Position numbers and translations under genes: made by a program. Source: Aquamicrobium defluvii (GTDB taxonomy: Bacteria; Pseudomonadota; Alphaproteobacteria; Rhizobiales; Rhizobiaceae). Taken from it: 64,000 nucleotides of DNA. The stretch is taken from assembly GCF_004363725.1 (NCBI RefSeq), contig NZ_SNZF01000005.1, forward strand, positions 1 through 64,000. Direction: 5' to 3'. Shown here piece after piece: positions 16,269-24,309 of this stretch (within the stretch, counting starts at the first letter, position 1; every line of letters starts with the position of its first letter). A model generated the notes under the pieces. That model did no database searches and was not told where the DNA came from. It saw only the letters and a program-made list of their open reading frames with translations.

Positions 16269-17786
16269 ATGGCCCTATATTGGGTCATGGAAAACCGAAT
16301 CTACCCGCAGCCCATCGAAACGGTCGTCACGCCGGAGCCGGTGCAACCGCAAAGCTTCGACGATCCGGCCGAGGCAGTCGCTGCGCTGCGCCGCATTTAT
16401 GATCGCAACACGCAGTTCCTGCGGGATTCCTTTGCCGCTCTGGCTTCCGGCGGCGATACGCACAAGCGCTACCGGGCCTTCTATCCGGAAGTCGGCGTGA
16501 CCACGGCATCCTTCACCCAGGTGGACTCGCGCCAAGCTTACGGTCACATGCCCCTGCCCGGACATTTCTCTACGACCGTTACGCGGCCCCATCTGTTCGA
16601 AACCTATCTGACCGAGCAGCTTCGGCTCATCATCCGCAACCACGGCGTGCCGGTGGTCGTGCAGGAATCGACCACGCCGATCCCACTGCATTTCGCCTTC
16701 CTCGAAGGCACCTATGTCGATAGTTCGGTGGCCGAGCGCCTGCGCCGGCCGATCCGCGACCTGTTCGACGTGCCGGACCTCGACGGCACCGACGACCATA
16801 TCGCCAACGGCACCTTCGAGGTGGGGCTGGGCGAAGCGCGGCCGCTCGCGCCGTTCACCGCCCAGCGCGTCGACTACTCGCTGCACCGGCTTCCGCACTA
16901 TACGGCGACCAGCCCGGAGCATTTCCAGAACTATGTGCTGTTCACCAACTACCAGTTCTACATCGACGAGTTCGTCGCCCGCGCCCGCCAGCTGATGGCG
17001 GAGGGAGGCGGCGGCTATTCGGAGTTCGTGGAACCGGGCAATTTCATCACGGCCGCCGGGGAAGACCGCAACCCGGAAGCCGGACTGACGCGGCTGCCGC
17101 AGATGCCGGCCTATCATCTCAAGAAGCCCGGGCATGGCGGCATAACGATGGTCAATATCGGCGTCGGTCCCTCCAACGCCAAAACAATCACCGACCATAT
17201 CGCCGTTCTGCGGCCTCATGCCTGGGTGATGCTTGGCCATTGCGCCGGGCTGCGCAACACGCAGGCGCTTGGCGACTATGTGCTGGCGCATGCCTATGTC
17301 CGCGAGGATCATGTCCTGGACGACGACCTGCCTGTATGGATACCCCTGCCGGCGCTGGCCGAAATTCAGGTCGCCTTGCAGGAAGCGGTCGCGGAAGTGA
17401 CCGGCCTTTCCGGCTACGATCTCAAGCGCATCATGCGCACCGGCACGGTCGCCACCATCGACAACCGCAACTGGGAACTGCGCGACCAGCGCGGCCCGGT
17501 GCAGCGGCTCTCGCAATCGCGCGCCATCGCGCTCGACATGGAATCGGCGACCATCGCAGCCAACGGCTTCCGCTTCCGTGTTCCCTACGGAACGCTGCTG
17601 TGCGTTTCCGACAAGCCGCTGCATGGCGAGCTGAAGCTGCCGGGCATGGCCAGCGAGTTCTACAAGCGGCAGGTGGCCCAGCATCTCACCATAGGCATCA
17701 GGGCCATGGAAAAGCTCGCCGAAATGCCGATGGAGCGCCTGCACTCACGCAAGCTTCGCAGCTTCACGGAAACGGCGTTCCAGTAA
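16269..17786 (+). CDS. amn: AMP nucleosidase
   Basis: A 505-residue enzyme that hydrolyses AMP to adenine and ribose 5-phosphate in the cytoplasm. The N-terminal AMP nucleosidase domain (about 35-190) contains RRIYDRNTQFLRDSFAAL. The C-terminal phosphorylase-like domain (about 285-470) has TMVNIGVGPSNAKTITDHIAVLRPHAWVMLGHCAGLR and the catalytic-region ALDMESATIAANGFRFRVPYGTLLCVSDKPLHGE. The start could be ATG 16269 or ATG 16287; neither has a strong ribosome site. Length agrees with the family. Confidence 0.95.
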   Translation: MALYWVMENRIYPQPIETVVTPEPVQPQSFDDPAEAVAALRRIYDRNTQFLRDSFAALASGGDTHKRYRAFYPEVGVTTASFTQVDSRQAYGHMPLPGHFSTTVTRPHLFETYLTEQLRLIIRNHGVPVVVQESTTPIPLHFAFLEGTYVDSSVAERLRRPIRDLFDVPDLDGTDDHIANGTFEVGLGEARPLAPFTAQRVDYSLHRLPHYTATSPEHFQNYVLFTNYQFYIDEFVARARQLMAEGGGGYSEFVEPGNFITAAGEDRNPEAGLTRLPQMPAYHLKKPGHGGITMVNIGVGPSNAKTITDHIAVLRPHAWVMLGHCAGLRNTQALGDYVLAHAYVREDHVLDDDLPVWIPLPALAEIQVALQEAVAEVTGLSGYDLKRIMRTGTVATIDNRNWELRDQRGPVQRLSQSRAIALDMESATIAANGFRFRVPYGTLLCVSDKPLHGELKLPGMASEFYKRQVAQHLTIGIRAMEKLAEMPMERLHSRKLRSFTETAFQ

Positions 17787-17851
17787 GGCCCCGGTAAGGC
17801 GTGTCGCGATCTTTCAGATTCGTTGCTTGCGCTTCAAGTTCCTGTTTTCAC

Positions 17852-17901
17852 GCATGTCGGCGTCCCGAAACCGGTCCCTGCTTTCGGGCGACATGATCTA
17901 A
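17852..17901. repeat. Rhizobial palindromic intergenic repeat, divergent copy
   Basis: GCATGTCGGCGTCCCGAAACC pairs loosely with GGTCCCTGCTTTCGGGCGACATG. The GCATGTCG and CGACATG arms and the trailing ATCTAA follow the same plan as the next repeat, which starts ten bases later. Confidence 0.65.
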
Positions 17902-17910
17902 CCCTTTGTT

Positions 17911-17963
17911 TTCACGAAATTCCGAACGCAAAACCGCTTCGCACTTTTGCTGGAATTGCTCTA
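17911..17963. repeat. Rhizobial palindromic intergenic repeat, copy B
   Basis: In reverse complement it reads GCAATTCCAGCAAAAGTGCG and continues almost identically to copy A at 13652-13703. Its last three bases are the stop codon of the DUF922 gene, so the element abuts the coding region. Confidence 0.8.
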
Positions 17964-18590
17964 ATCCCCATTGACTAGCCCGAGTATGAGGCGGTGCATG
18001 TTTGCGCCCTCGGCCATCTCGATCCGGTCGAAATCGCTGCTGCGCTGCCGCTGGCGCAACGACGCCGCGCCCAGCGGGGCCTGGATGTCCTGCCTGATCT
18101 TCTTGCAGCCCGGATCGTTCTCAGCCGTGGCACCGATGGTGTTCGCCTCGATCTCGGCCACCATCTCCTTCATGTGAACGCCATGGACCTGCTCATGTCG
18201 CCTAATGCCATCGATGAAGGTGTCCCAGCGCTTCCTCGTTTCCGGCGGGAGAGGGTTGGAAGGTTTCGGAAGCGTGTAGGTGATGATGAGCCGCGGGACA
18301 GCGGAAACGAGCGTGCATGAGGTGCCCTGCGGCCGGTAATCCCTGCGCCATGTCAGTTTGAAGGTCGTGTGCGCAATGGCGCGTCCGACGCCGCTTTTCG
18401 GTCCCCGCTCCCCGATCGATCGATAGAGTTCTATGCCCGTGCGTCCCGATACGGGGTATGTTTCGACCCGCTCGATGATCTCGCCGCCAGCCACAGCCTC
18501 CGTGCCGGGGATGATTGCGAAAACGACCACGAGGACTAGGATTGCTGAAACGGTCGCCTTCAAACGCTTTTCCCGGTATCTGACATGCAA
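17961..18590 (-). CDS. DUF922 predicted Zn-dependent protease, exported
   Basis: A protein of about 209 residues with an N-terminal hydrophobic segment (ATVSAILVLVVVFAIIPGTEAVAG) acting as signal peptide or anchor. The body matches DUF922: VETYPVSGRTGIELYRSIGERGP near the start, TSCTLVSAVPRLIITYTLP, and the metal motif RRHEQVHGVHMKEM (HExxH). The cysteine pair around TSC and PGCKKI is typical. The start is unclear: the frame opens with TTG 18590 and another TTG at 18563 would give a neater signal peptide. Protease activity is predicted only from the motif. Confidence 0.8.
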   Translation of the reverse strand: MHVRYREKRLKATVSAILVLVVVFAIIPGTEAVAGGEIIERVETYPVSGRTGIELYRSIGERGPKSGVGRAIAHTTFKLTWRRDYRPQGTSCTLVSAVPRLIITYTLPKPSNPLPPETRKRWDTFIDGIRRHEQVHGVHMKEMVAEIEANTIGATAENDPGCKKIRQDIQAPLGAASLRQRQRSSDFDRIEMAEGANMHRLILGLVNGD

Positions 18591-18661
18591 TTCGAGCGCG
18601 CATCCTATGCGAGCTTCATGACACCATCAATGAGCCGTAATTGCGTCCACAAGCATCGCCC

Positions 18662-19678
18662 ATGACAAGCAAACTCCGCTCCCTTCTTCTGCCCGGCATG
18701 ATCGGCGCGTCGCTGGCATTGCTGCTGGGATTTTTTGGCGACTTCCATCCTGCCTTCGATTCCTTTGCCCATTTTCGTGTGCATCTGGCCTTTCTCACCG
18801 TAGTTCTGGCCATTGCGCTGCTCTTTACGCCAAACCGGCTGCTGTCCCTGTCGGCGCTGGTGTTCGCGTTAAGCGCGCTGTCTTCCGTAACAGGCGTCAT
18901 GCACCTTCCCTTCGCAATCAACGCAAAAGCCTTTCCGGCCAGACCCGGGGACCGCGCCGTCTACCGCCTGCTTGAACTCAACCTGCGGCACGACAATGCG
19001 ACGCCTGAGAAGGTGCTGTCGCTGATCGGCCGCGTGCAACCGGATGTGCTGAGTCTTTCCGAGGTCAGCCCGTCGTGGAAAGAAAAACTGAAACTTCTCG
19101 ACGGCGCCTACCCTTACAGCAGCTTCTGCACCTATGCGGACACGCGCTACGGGGTTGCGGTCCTGTCGCGTCGCCCCTTTGTCGAAGGCGGCAAGCCGGC
19201 TTGCCATCCGCTCGTTTCGCTCACCATGGCATCCGTGGATTTCAGCGGATCGACGGTCGACATAGCCGCCCTGCATCTTGGCTGGCCGTGGCCACTCCCC
19301 CAATTCCGGCAGATTTCGCAGATGAGCGGGCCACTTTCCACTCTCGCAGACAATGCGATCCTCGCCGGCGACCTGAACGCCGCGCCATGGAGCGCGGCGG
19401 CATCCCGGCTGGCCGCGGCGGGGGGACTGAACCTCGTGGCCTCGCCCGGGCCGACATGGATCGACCGGCGATTGCCAATGGCCTTCCTGTTTGCCGGCCT
19501 GCCCATCGACAATGTGTTCGTCAGAGGCAATGTGGTGGTGCATTCCATCGAACGGCTGGAGGCCGTCGGTTCGGACCATGTTCCGATACTCGTCGAGTTC
19601 TCGGTACAGCCCGAGTCCGAAAAGCCTGACGGCGAACAGGAAAGCGCTACCGTTTCGCTCGAGCGGCGGCGCGGCTGA
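18662..19678 (+). CDS. Membrane-anchored endonuclease/exonuclease/phosphatase-family protein
   Basis: A 338-residue protein with three membrane segments in residues 1-90 (for example GMIGASLALLLGFFG and HLAFLTVVLAIALLF) followed by an EEP-fold domain. Catalytic motifs are LLELNLRHDN, the metal glutamate in VLSLSEVSPSW, LAGDLNAAPWS, and the C-terminal GSDHVPILVEF. The domain faces the periplasm by topology. Relatives are annotated as endonuclease/phosphatase proteins, and phosphodiester cleavage of DNA or lipid substrates is possible; the true substrate is unknown. ATG 18662 is chosen over 18641. Confidence 0.85.
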   Translation: MTSKLRSLLLPGMIGASLALLLGFFGDFHPAFDSFAHFRVHLAFLTVVLAIALLFTPNRLLSLSALVFALSALSSVTGVMHLPFAINAKAFPARPGDRAVYRLLELNLRHDNATPEKVLSLIGRVQPDVLSLSEVSPSWKEKLKLLDGAYPYSSFCTYADTRYGVAVLSRRPFVEGGKPACHPLVSLTMASVDFSGSTVDIAALHLGWPWPLPQFRQISQMSGPLSTLADNAILAGDLNAAPWSAAASRLAAAGGLNLVASPGPTWIDRRLPMAFLFAGLPIDNVFVRGNVVVHSIERLEAVGSDHVPILVEFSVQPESEKPDGEQESATVSLERRRG

Positions 19679-19687
19679 AAATGAAAA

Positions 19688-19705
19688 GCGGGGCCGAAAC
19701 CCCGC
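19688..19705. terminator. Bidirectional terminator hairpin between convergent genes
   Basis: GCGGGG and CCCCGC pair around CCGAAA. On the minus strand the hairpin is followed by TTTTCATTTTC, so it should terminate the ETF-QO transcript; on the plus strand the T tract is poor. Confidence 0.75.
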
Positions 19706-19711
19706 AATTCC

Positions 19712-21391
19712 TTACATGTTGGCGTAGACCGGGCCCTCGCCGCCTTGCGGCGGCACCCAGTTAATGTTCTGGTTCGGGTCCTTGATGTCGCAGGTCTTGC
19801 AGTGGACGCAGTTCTGCGCGTTGATGACGTAGCGTACATCCCTGGCGTTCGGATCGGACGCGGCGTTGCCATCGGCATCCACCCATTCATAGACGCCAGC
19901 CGGACAGTAGCGGGTCGACGGACCGGCAAAGACATCATGCTCGGACCGCTCCTGCAGGCCCATGTCCCTGACCTGAAGGTGAACCGGCTGGTCCTCCTCG
20001 TGGTTGGTGTTGGACAGGAAAACCGAAGACAGGCGGTCGAAGGTCAGAACACCGTCCGGCTTGGGATAATCGATCCTGCGGTGCTTCGATGCCGGCTCCA
20101 GCGAGGCGGCATCGGTCTTGCCGTGCTTCAGCGTGCCGAAGGGCGAAACGCCGAACAGCGTGTTCAGCCACATGTCGAACCCGCCGAGGCCGACACCGAC
20201 CAGCGTGCCGAACCTGGACCACAGCGGCTTGACGTTGCGCACCCGCTTCAGGTCCTTGCCGATGTCGGAACCGCGCCAGGCCTGCTCATAGCTGACCAGA
20301 TTGTCATTGGCGCGGCCGGCAGCGATGGCCTCCACCACATGCTCGGCCGCCATGATACCCGACAGCACCGCGTTGTGGGATCCCTTGATGCGCGGCACAT
20401 TGACGAGGCCGGCCGAGCAGCCCATCAGCACACCGCCGGGGAACGACATCTTCGGCACCGACTGCCAGCCGCCCTCGGTGATGGCACGCGCGCCGTAACC
20501 GATACGCCTGGCCCCTTCGAAAGTGCCGCGAATGGCCGGATGCGTCTTGAAGCGCTGGAATTCCTCGAACGGCGACAGGTACGGATTCTTGTAGTTCAGA
20601 TGGACGACGAAGCCGACCGCGACCAGATTGTCTTCCAGATGGTAGAGGAAGGAACCGCCACCGGTCTTCATGTCGAGGGGCCAGCCGAAAGAGTGCTGCA
20701 CCAGGCCCTGCTTGTGGTTTTCGGGCTCGACCTGCCAGAGTTCCTTGAGGCCGATACCGAATTTGCCGGGCTCGCGGCCGGCGGCAAGATCGTACTTCTC
20801 GATGAGCTGTTTGGCGAGCGAGCCGCGCACTCCCTCACCGATCAGCACATATTTGCCCATCAGCGCCATGCCGGGGGCGAAGTTGGGACCGTGCGTCCCG
20901 TCCCGCTCCACGCCCATGTCGCCGGTATAGACGCCGGTTACCGCGCCCTCATCGTTGTAGATGAGACCCGCGACCGCGAAGCCCGGATAGATCTCGACGC
21001 CAAGCTCCTCCGCCTTGCCGGCCAGCCAGCGGCAGACATTGCCAAGAGAAACGATGTAGTTGCCGTGATTGCTCATCAGGGGCGGCATGAGGAAATTCGG
21101 CAGGCGGACCGAGCCGGCGGGGCCCAGAAGAAGGAAATGATCGTCGGTCACCGGCGTTTTGAAGGGATGATCCACCTCGTCACGCCAGCCCGGCAGCAAT
21201 CGGTCGATGCCGATCGGATCGACAACCGCGCCCGACAGAATATGCGCGCCAACCTCGCCGCCCTTCTCCAGAACGACGACGGAAAGCTCGGGATTGACCT
21301 GTTTGAGGCGAATCGCCGCCGCCAGACCTGCCGGTCCGGCTCCGACGATCACCACGTCGAACTCCATGCTCTCGCGTTCCATATCGCTCAT
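19712..21391 (-). CDS. Electron transfer flavoprotein-ubiquinone oxidoreductase
   Basis: A 559-residue membrane-associated flavo-iron-sulfur enzyme that passes electrons from ETF to ubiquinone. The N-terminus has the FAD motif DVVIVGAGPAGLAAAIRL. The middle has EVGAHILSGAVVDP and GEGVRGSLAKQLIEKYDL. The C-terminal 4Fe-4S domain has RYCPAGVYEWV and NAQNCVHCKTCDIKDP, giving the four cysteines. ATG 21391 follows GGAGGG. It completes the leucine (and fatty acid) oxidation chain that starts with the acyl-CoA dehydrogenase at 8898, and carries a LiuR-like operator upstream. Confidence 0.96.
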   Translation of the reverse strand: MSDMERESMEFDVVIVGAGPAGLAAAIRLKQVNPELSVVVLEKGGEVGAHILSGAVVDPIGIDRLLPGWRDEVDHPFKTPVTDDHFLLLGPAGSVRLPNFLMPPLMSNHGNYIVSLGNVCRWLAGKAEELGVEIYPGFAVAGLIYNDEGAVTGVYTGDMGVERDGTHGPNFAPGMALMGKYVLIGEGVRGSLAKQLIEKYDLAAGREPGKFGIGLKELWQVEPENHKQGLVQHSFGWPLDMKTGGGSFLYHLEDNLVAVGFVVHLNYKNPYLSPFEEFQRFKTHPAIRGTFEGARRIGYGARAITEGGWQSVPKMSFPGGVLMGCSAGLVNVPRIKGSHNAVLSGIMAAEHVVEAIAAGRANDNLVSYEQAWRGSDIGKDLKRVRNVKPLWSRFGTLVGVGLGGFDMWLNTLFGVSPFGTLKHGKTDAASLEPASKHRRIDYPKPDGVLTFDRLSSVFLSNTNHEEDQPVHLQVRDMGLQERSEHDVFAGPSTRYCPAGVYEWVDADGNAASDPNARDVRYVINAQNCVHCKTCDIKDPNQNINWVPPQGGEGPVYANM

Positions 21392-21517
21392 CAATCCCTC
21401 CGCATTGGCTTGCCGATACCTAGCTGGCTCCCGCGCTCCATAGCGCATCAGTCTGCGACGGGAAACCGGCAGAACACCGCCTCCGGCATTTTCCCTTGCC
21501 GCGTAAGGTCGCAGAAA

Positions 21518-21540
21518 TTTACGTAAACGTAAACGTCAAA
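21518..21540. promoter_or_regulatory. LiuR-like operator upstream of ETF-QO
   Basis: TTTACGTAAACGTAAACGTC contains three ACGT tetramers (21521, 21527, 21533) with a six-base period. Read on the minus strand it gives TTGACGTTTACGTTTACG, close to the described site of LiuR, the MerR-family regulator of branched-chain amino acid and fatty acid oxidation in proteobacteria. It lies about 130 bases before the ETF-QO start, facing it. The match is from memory of the motif. Confidence 0.6.
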
Positions 21541-21644
21541 ATTGTCGCTGACCGGGCGCTCCGTACGTCGCGTCCCGCCCTCGCCAACCTTTGCTGGCGC
21601 ACAATTGAATATGCGCCGGGGCACGGATCGGCGATACTTGACGC

Positions 21645-22292
21645 ATGCGCACCCGGGAATTGTCCTGCCTGCCGCCCGTTCGCCTGCCGAAGCCGCCCGG
21701 CAGGGGCTGGAAATTCGTGGTTTCGGCATTCGTTGCGGCGTTGCTCGCCGCCGCTCCGGGCTTTGCCGAGGAAGGCGATATGTGGCCTGCCGGACCCTAC
21801 ATGTTTTCGGACGAGCCCGGCCACTTCACGATCACCGCCGCCGGCGGCACGGGAACCCGCGACGATCCGATCGTTCTGATCGAGGAGTTCGTGTCGGCCA
21901 CGCCGGCGACACTGACCATCCGCACCGCGATGCGTCGCATGCCACGCCTTCCCGGTGATGGCCAGCTCATGGTGCTGCATCTGCGCCTCGATATTCTCAA
22001 CAACAGCGGCCATCCGTGGATCGAGTTCGAATTCGAGCTTCAGGAGATACCGGGGCGGCCAAGCGTCTTTGGCGATGGCCTTTCCTTCGACCAGCGCAAC
22101 CGTTCGCCCGAGACAATCTCCTCCAGCGCATTCACCCGCTTCGATCGCTCATTCGAGCCATATGACAGGCTGCTTTTCTCCGGCGGGCAGGTAGACCCCC
22201 TGCATACGGTGTCCTTCCAGTTCGCGATCACCGATTTCACGCCGCGCTGGACATTCTATCTGGTGCAAGACCCGCGCATTCCCTCATCCTGA
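21645..22292 (+). CDS. Exported protein of unknown function
   Basis: A 215-residue protein with a signal peptide (basic start, then WKFVVSAFVAALLAAAPGFA, cleavage near residue 41) and a mature beta-rich domain: YMFSDEPGHFTITAAGGTGTRDDPIVL, then WIEFEFELQEI and TVSFQFAITDFTPRWTFYLVQDP. It contains no cysteines beyond the leader and no catalytic motif. It diverges from the ETF-QO gene and is followed 36 bases later by the uracil-DNA glycosylase gene. The family is not recognised. Confidence 0.7.
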   Translation: MRTRELSCLPPVRLPKPPGRGWKFVVSAFVAALLAAAPGFAEEGDMWPAGPYMFSDEPGHFTITAAGGTGTRDDPIVLIEEFVSATPATLTIRTAMRRMPRLPGDGQLMVLHLRLDILNNSGHPWIEFEFELQEIPGRPSVFGDGLSFDQRNRSPETISSSAFTRFDRSFEPYDRLLFSGGQVDPLHTVSFQFAITDFTPRWTFYLVQDPRIPSS

Positions 22293-22328
22293 CTTGAAAA
22301 AGGCCATCGATATGCCGATTGTGCCGGC

Positions 22329-23183
22329 ATGAGCGCAGCCGCCCCCGATACCATCCCCGACATCCATGCCCTCCTCGCCTTCTATGCCGAGGCCGGGGTG
22401 GATGAAGCACTGGACGATGCCCCCATAAACCGCTTCGAGGAACGCGCCCCGCAGCCGGCCCAGCCTTCCCATCAGCATGAGGCGCGGCCCCAGGCACAGC
22501 GAAACGCTCCATCGCAACCGGCCGCACCACCGCCCGTCGCCCGCCCGGCTGCGCAGCCGGCGGCGGTACCGGACGGGCAGCAGATAGCGTTTGCCCGCGA
22601 GCTTGCCGCGAACGCTGCCACGCTGGACGAATTGCGCGAATGCATGGCCGGCTTCGACGGTTGCAATCTCAAGGCCACCGCCAAGAATCTGGTGTTTTCC
22701 GACGGCAATCCGGAAGCCGCTGTCATGTTAATTGGCGAAGCGCCGGGACGCGACGAGGATCTCGAAGGCAAGCCCTTCGTCGGCCGCTCCGGCCAGTTGC
22801 TCGACCGAATTCTGGACGCCATCGATCTGGACCGCAGCAAGGTCTACATCGCCAATGTGATTCCATGGCGGCCGCCGGGCAACCGTGCGCCAACCCCGCA
22901 GGAAACCGAGATCTGCCGCCCCTTCATCGAGCGGCAGATCGAGCTGGCCGGCCCGAAGGTGCTCGTTCATCTGGGCGGAGCTTCCGCCAAGACGCTGCTC
23001 AACACCACGGAAGGCATCCTGCGGCTGCGCGGCAACTGGCGTGTCTACACCGGTCCGTCCGGTGTCGAAATCCCGGCCATGCCAACGCTGCATCCGGCCT
23101 ATCTGCTGCGCACGCCGGCGCACAAACGGCTTGCCTGGCGAGACTTCCTCGAAGTGAAAATGAAGCTGCGCGCGCTTTCCTGA
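22329..23183 (+). CDS. Family 4/5-like uracil-DNA glycosylase
   Basis: A 284-residue DNA repair enzyme removing uracil from DNA. Residues 1-90 are a Pro/Ala/Gln-rich low-complexity extension. The catalytic domain follows: [21 protein letters not shown], motif 1 [43 protein letters not shown], and motif 2 LHPAYLLR. Family 4 enzymes hold a 4Fe-4S cluster with four cysteines; here the usual KC before RPPGNR is PW, so one ligand is missing, a variant I associate with alphaproteobacterial members. The N-terminal extension may bind partners. Confidence 0.88.
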   Translation: MSAAAPDTIPDIHALLAFYAEAGVDEALDDAPINRFEERAPQPAQPSHQHEARPQAQRNAPSQPAAPPPVARPAAQPAAVPDGQQIAFARELAANAATLDELRECMAGFDGCNLKATAKNLVFSDGNPEAAVMLIGEAPGRDEDLEGKPFVGRSGQLLDRILDAIDLDRSKVYIANVIPWRPPGNRAPTPQETEICRPFIERQIELAGPKVLVHLGGASAKTLLNTTEGILRLRGNWRVYTGPSGVEIPAMPTLHPAYLLRTPAHKRLAWRDFLEVKMKLRALS

Positions 23184-23199
23184 TGCGGGCGGGCTTGCC

Positions 23200-24222
23200 T
23201 CATCCCTGAGGGGGCGTGACCTTGCGCGCCCTTGCCCGCTCCAGCCCGAGCTGGCGCTCCCGGAATATGATGAACAGCCCGGCCGCCACGACGACCACAC
23301 CGCCGGCAAGCATGTGGATGCCCGGCAGGTCGCTGAAGACCAGATAGCCGATGACGATGGCGAGGATGATCGAGGTGTATTCGAAGGGAGCGACCACCGA
23401 AATCTCGGCATGACGATAGGCAGCAGTCATGAAAAGCTGGGCAATGCCGCCGAAAATTCCGCTGGCGATCAACAATATCGCCTGATGAAGGTCGAGCGCC
23501 TCCCAGCCGAACGGCAAGGTGCCGAGGGAGATGATGCTTGCCATGAGCGAGAACCACAGCACGATGGTGGCGGTGCGCTCGCTGTCGACCAGATTGCGGA
23601 CCAGAATGGCTGCCACCGCGGAGGTCGCAGCGCCAGTCAGCGCAGCCATCACCCCAAGAACCTGCTGGTCGTCCATGGCCGCCCCTGAGCGCAGCAGGGT
23701 AAGCTCAGGCCAGGAAATGATGACGACTCCGATCAGCCCTACGGCGACGGCGCCCCATCTGTAGATGCGGATGGGCTCCCCCAGAAACAGGGAGCTGAAC
23801 ACCACAACCATAAGCGGCTGCGCATAGTTCAGCGTGATCGCATCGGCCAACGGCAGCCGCGCCAGAGCAAAAAAGGTGAGCCCCATCGAACAGACGCCGA
23901 CGAAACCCCGCGCCAGATGACCCAATGGCCTGCGGGTGGTGAAAGCCGTGCGCAACTCTCCCTTCCAGCCGAGGAAAAGCAGGATGGGCAGCATCGCAAA
24001 GAATGAGCGGAAGAAGACCACCTGCCCCGCCGGAAGCGCTCCGGCCGATTTGATCAGGGACGACATGGCCACGAAGATCACCACGGAAGTAATCTTCAGG
24101 CTGATTGCCGTAAGGGGTCTGCTGGAATGCTCAAGCGTTGGCGTATTCAATTGCCCTGCGTCCTCAGGCGATGTGAGAGTCTGATCCCCTGTCGTGGGCT
24201 TCCCGACGCAGGCGCCTATCAT
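23200..24222 (-). CDS. EamA/DMT-family transporter
   Basis: A 340-residue inner-membrane permease with about ten membrane segments in two EamA repeats. The first repeat includes SVVIFVAMSSLIKSAGALPAGQVVFFRSFFAMLPILLF and LARLPLADAITLNYAQPLMVVVFSSLFLGE. The second ends with VAPFEYTSIILAIVIGYLVFSDLP, whose PFEY and GE-type helix ends are typical. The open frame begins further up, inside pepN, so ATG 24222 is chosen. Substrates of the family are small metabolites such as amino acids or nucleosides; this one is unknown. Confidence 0.88.
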   Translation of the reverse strand: MIGACVGKPTTGDQTLTSPEDAGQLNTPTLEHSSRPLTAISLKITSVVIFVAMSSLIKSAGALPAGQVVFFRSFFAMLPILLFLGWKGELRTAFTTRRPLGHLARGFVGVCSMGLTFFALARLPLADAITLNYAQPLMVVVFSSLFLGEPIRIYRWGAVAVGLIGVVIISWPELTLLRSGAAMDDQQVLGVMAALTGAATSAVAAILVRNLVDSERTATIVLWFSLMASIISLGTLPFGWEALDLHQAILLIASGIFGGIAQLFMTAAYRHAEISVVAPFEYTSIILAIVIGYLVFSDLPGIHMLAGGVVVVAAGLFIIFRERQLGLERARARKVTPPQG

Positions 24223-24309
24223 GTAAAGAACCCTTACCGGATTGTCTTGCGCCAAAGTGACGGCTCCGTCTGCCCATGAGAATCCGGTGGCGGAAGGAAT
24301 GGAAAGCAT

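Noticed and set aside
17815..17963. CRISPR-like tandem repeats
   Set aside because: Only two or three palindromic units without uniform spacers; they match the rhizobial intergenic palindrome class instead.
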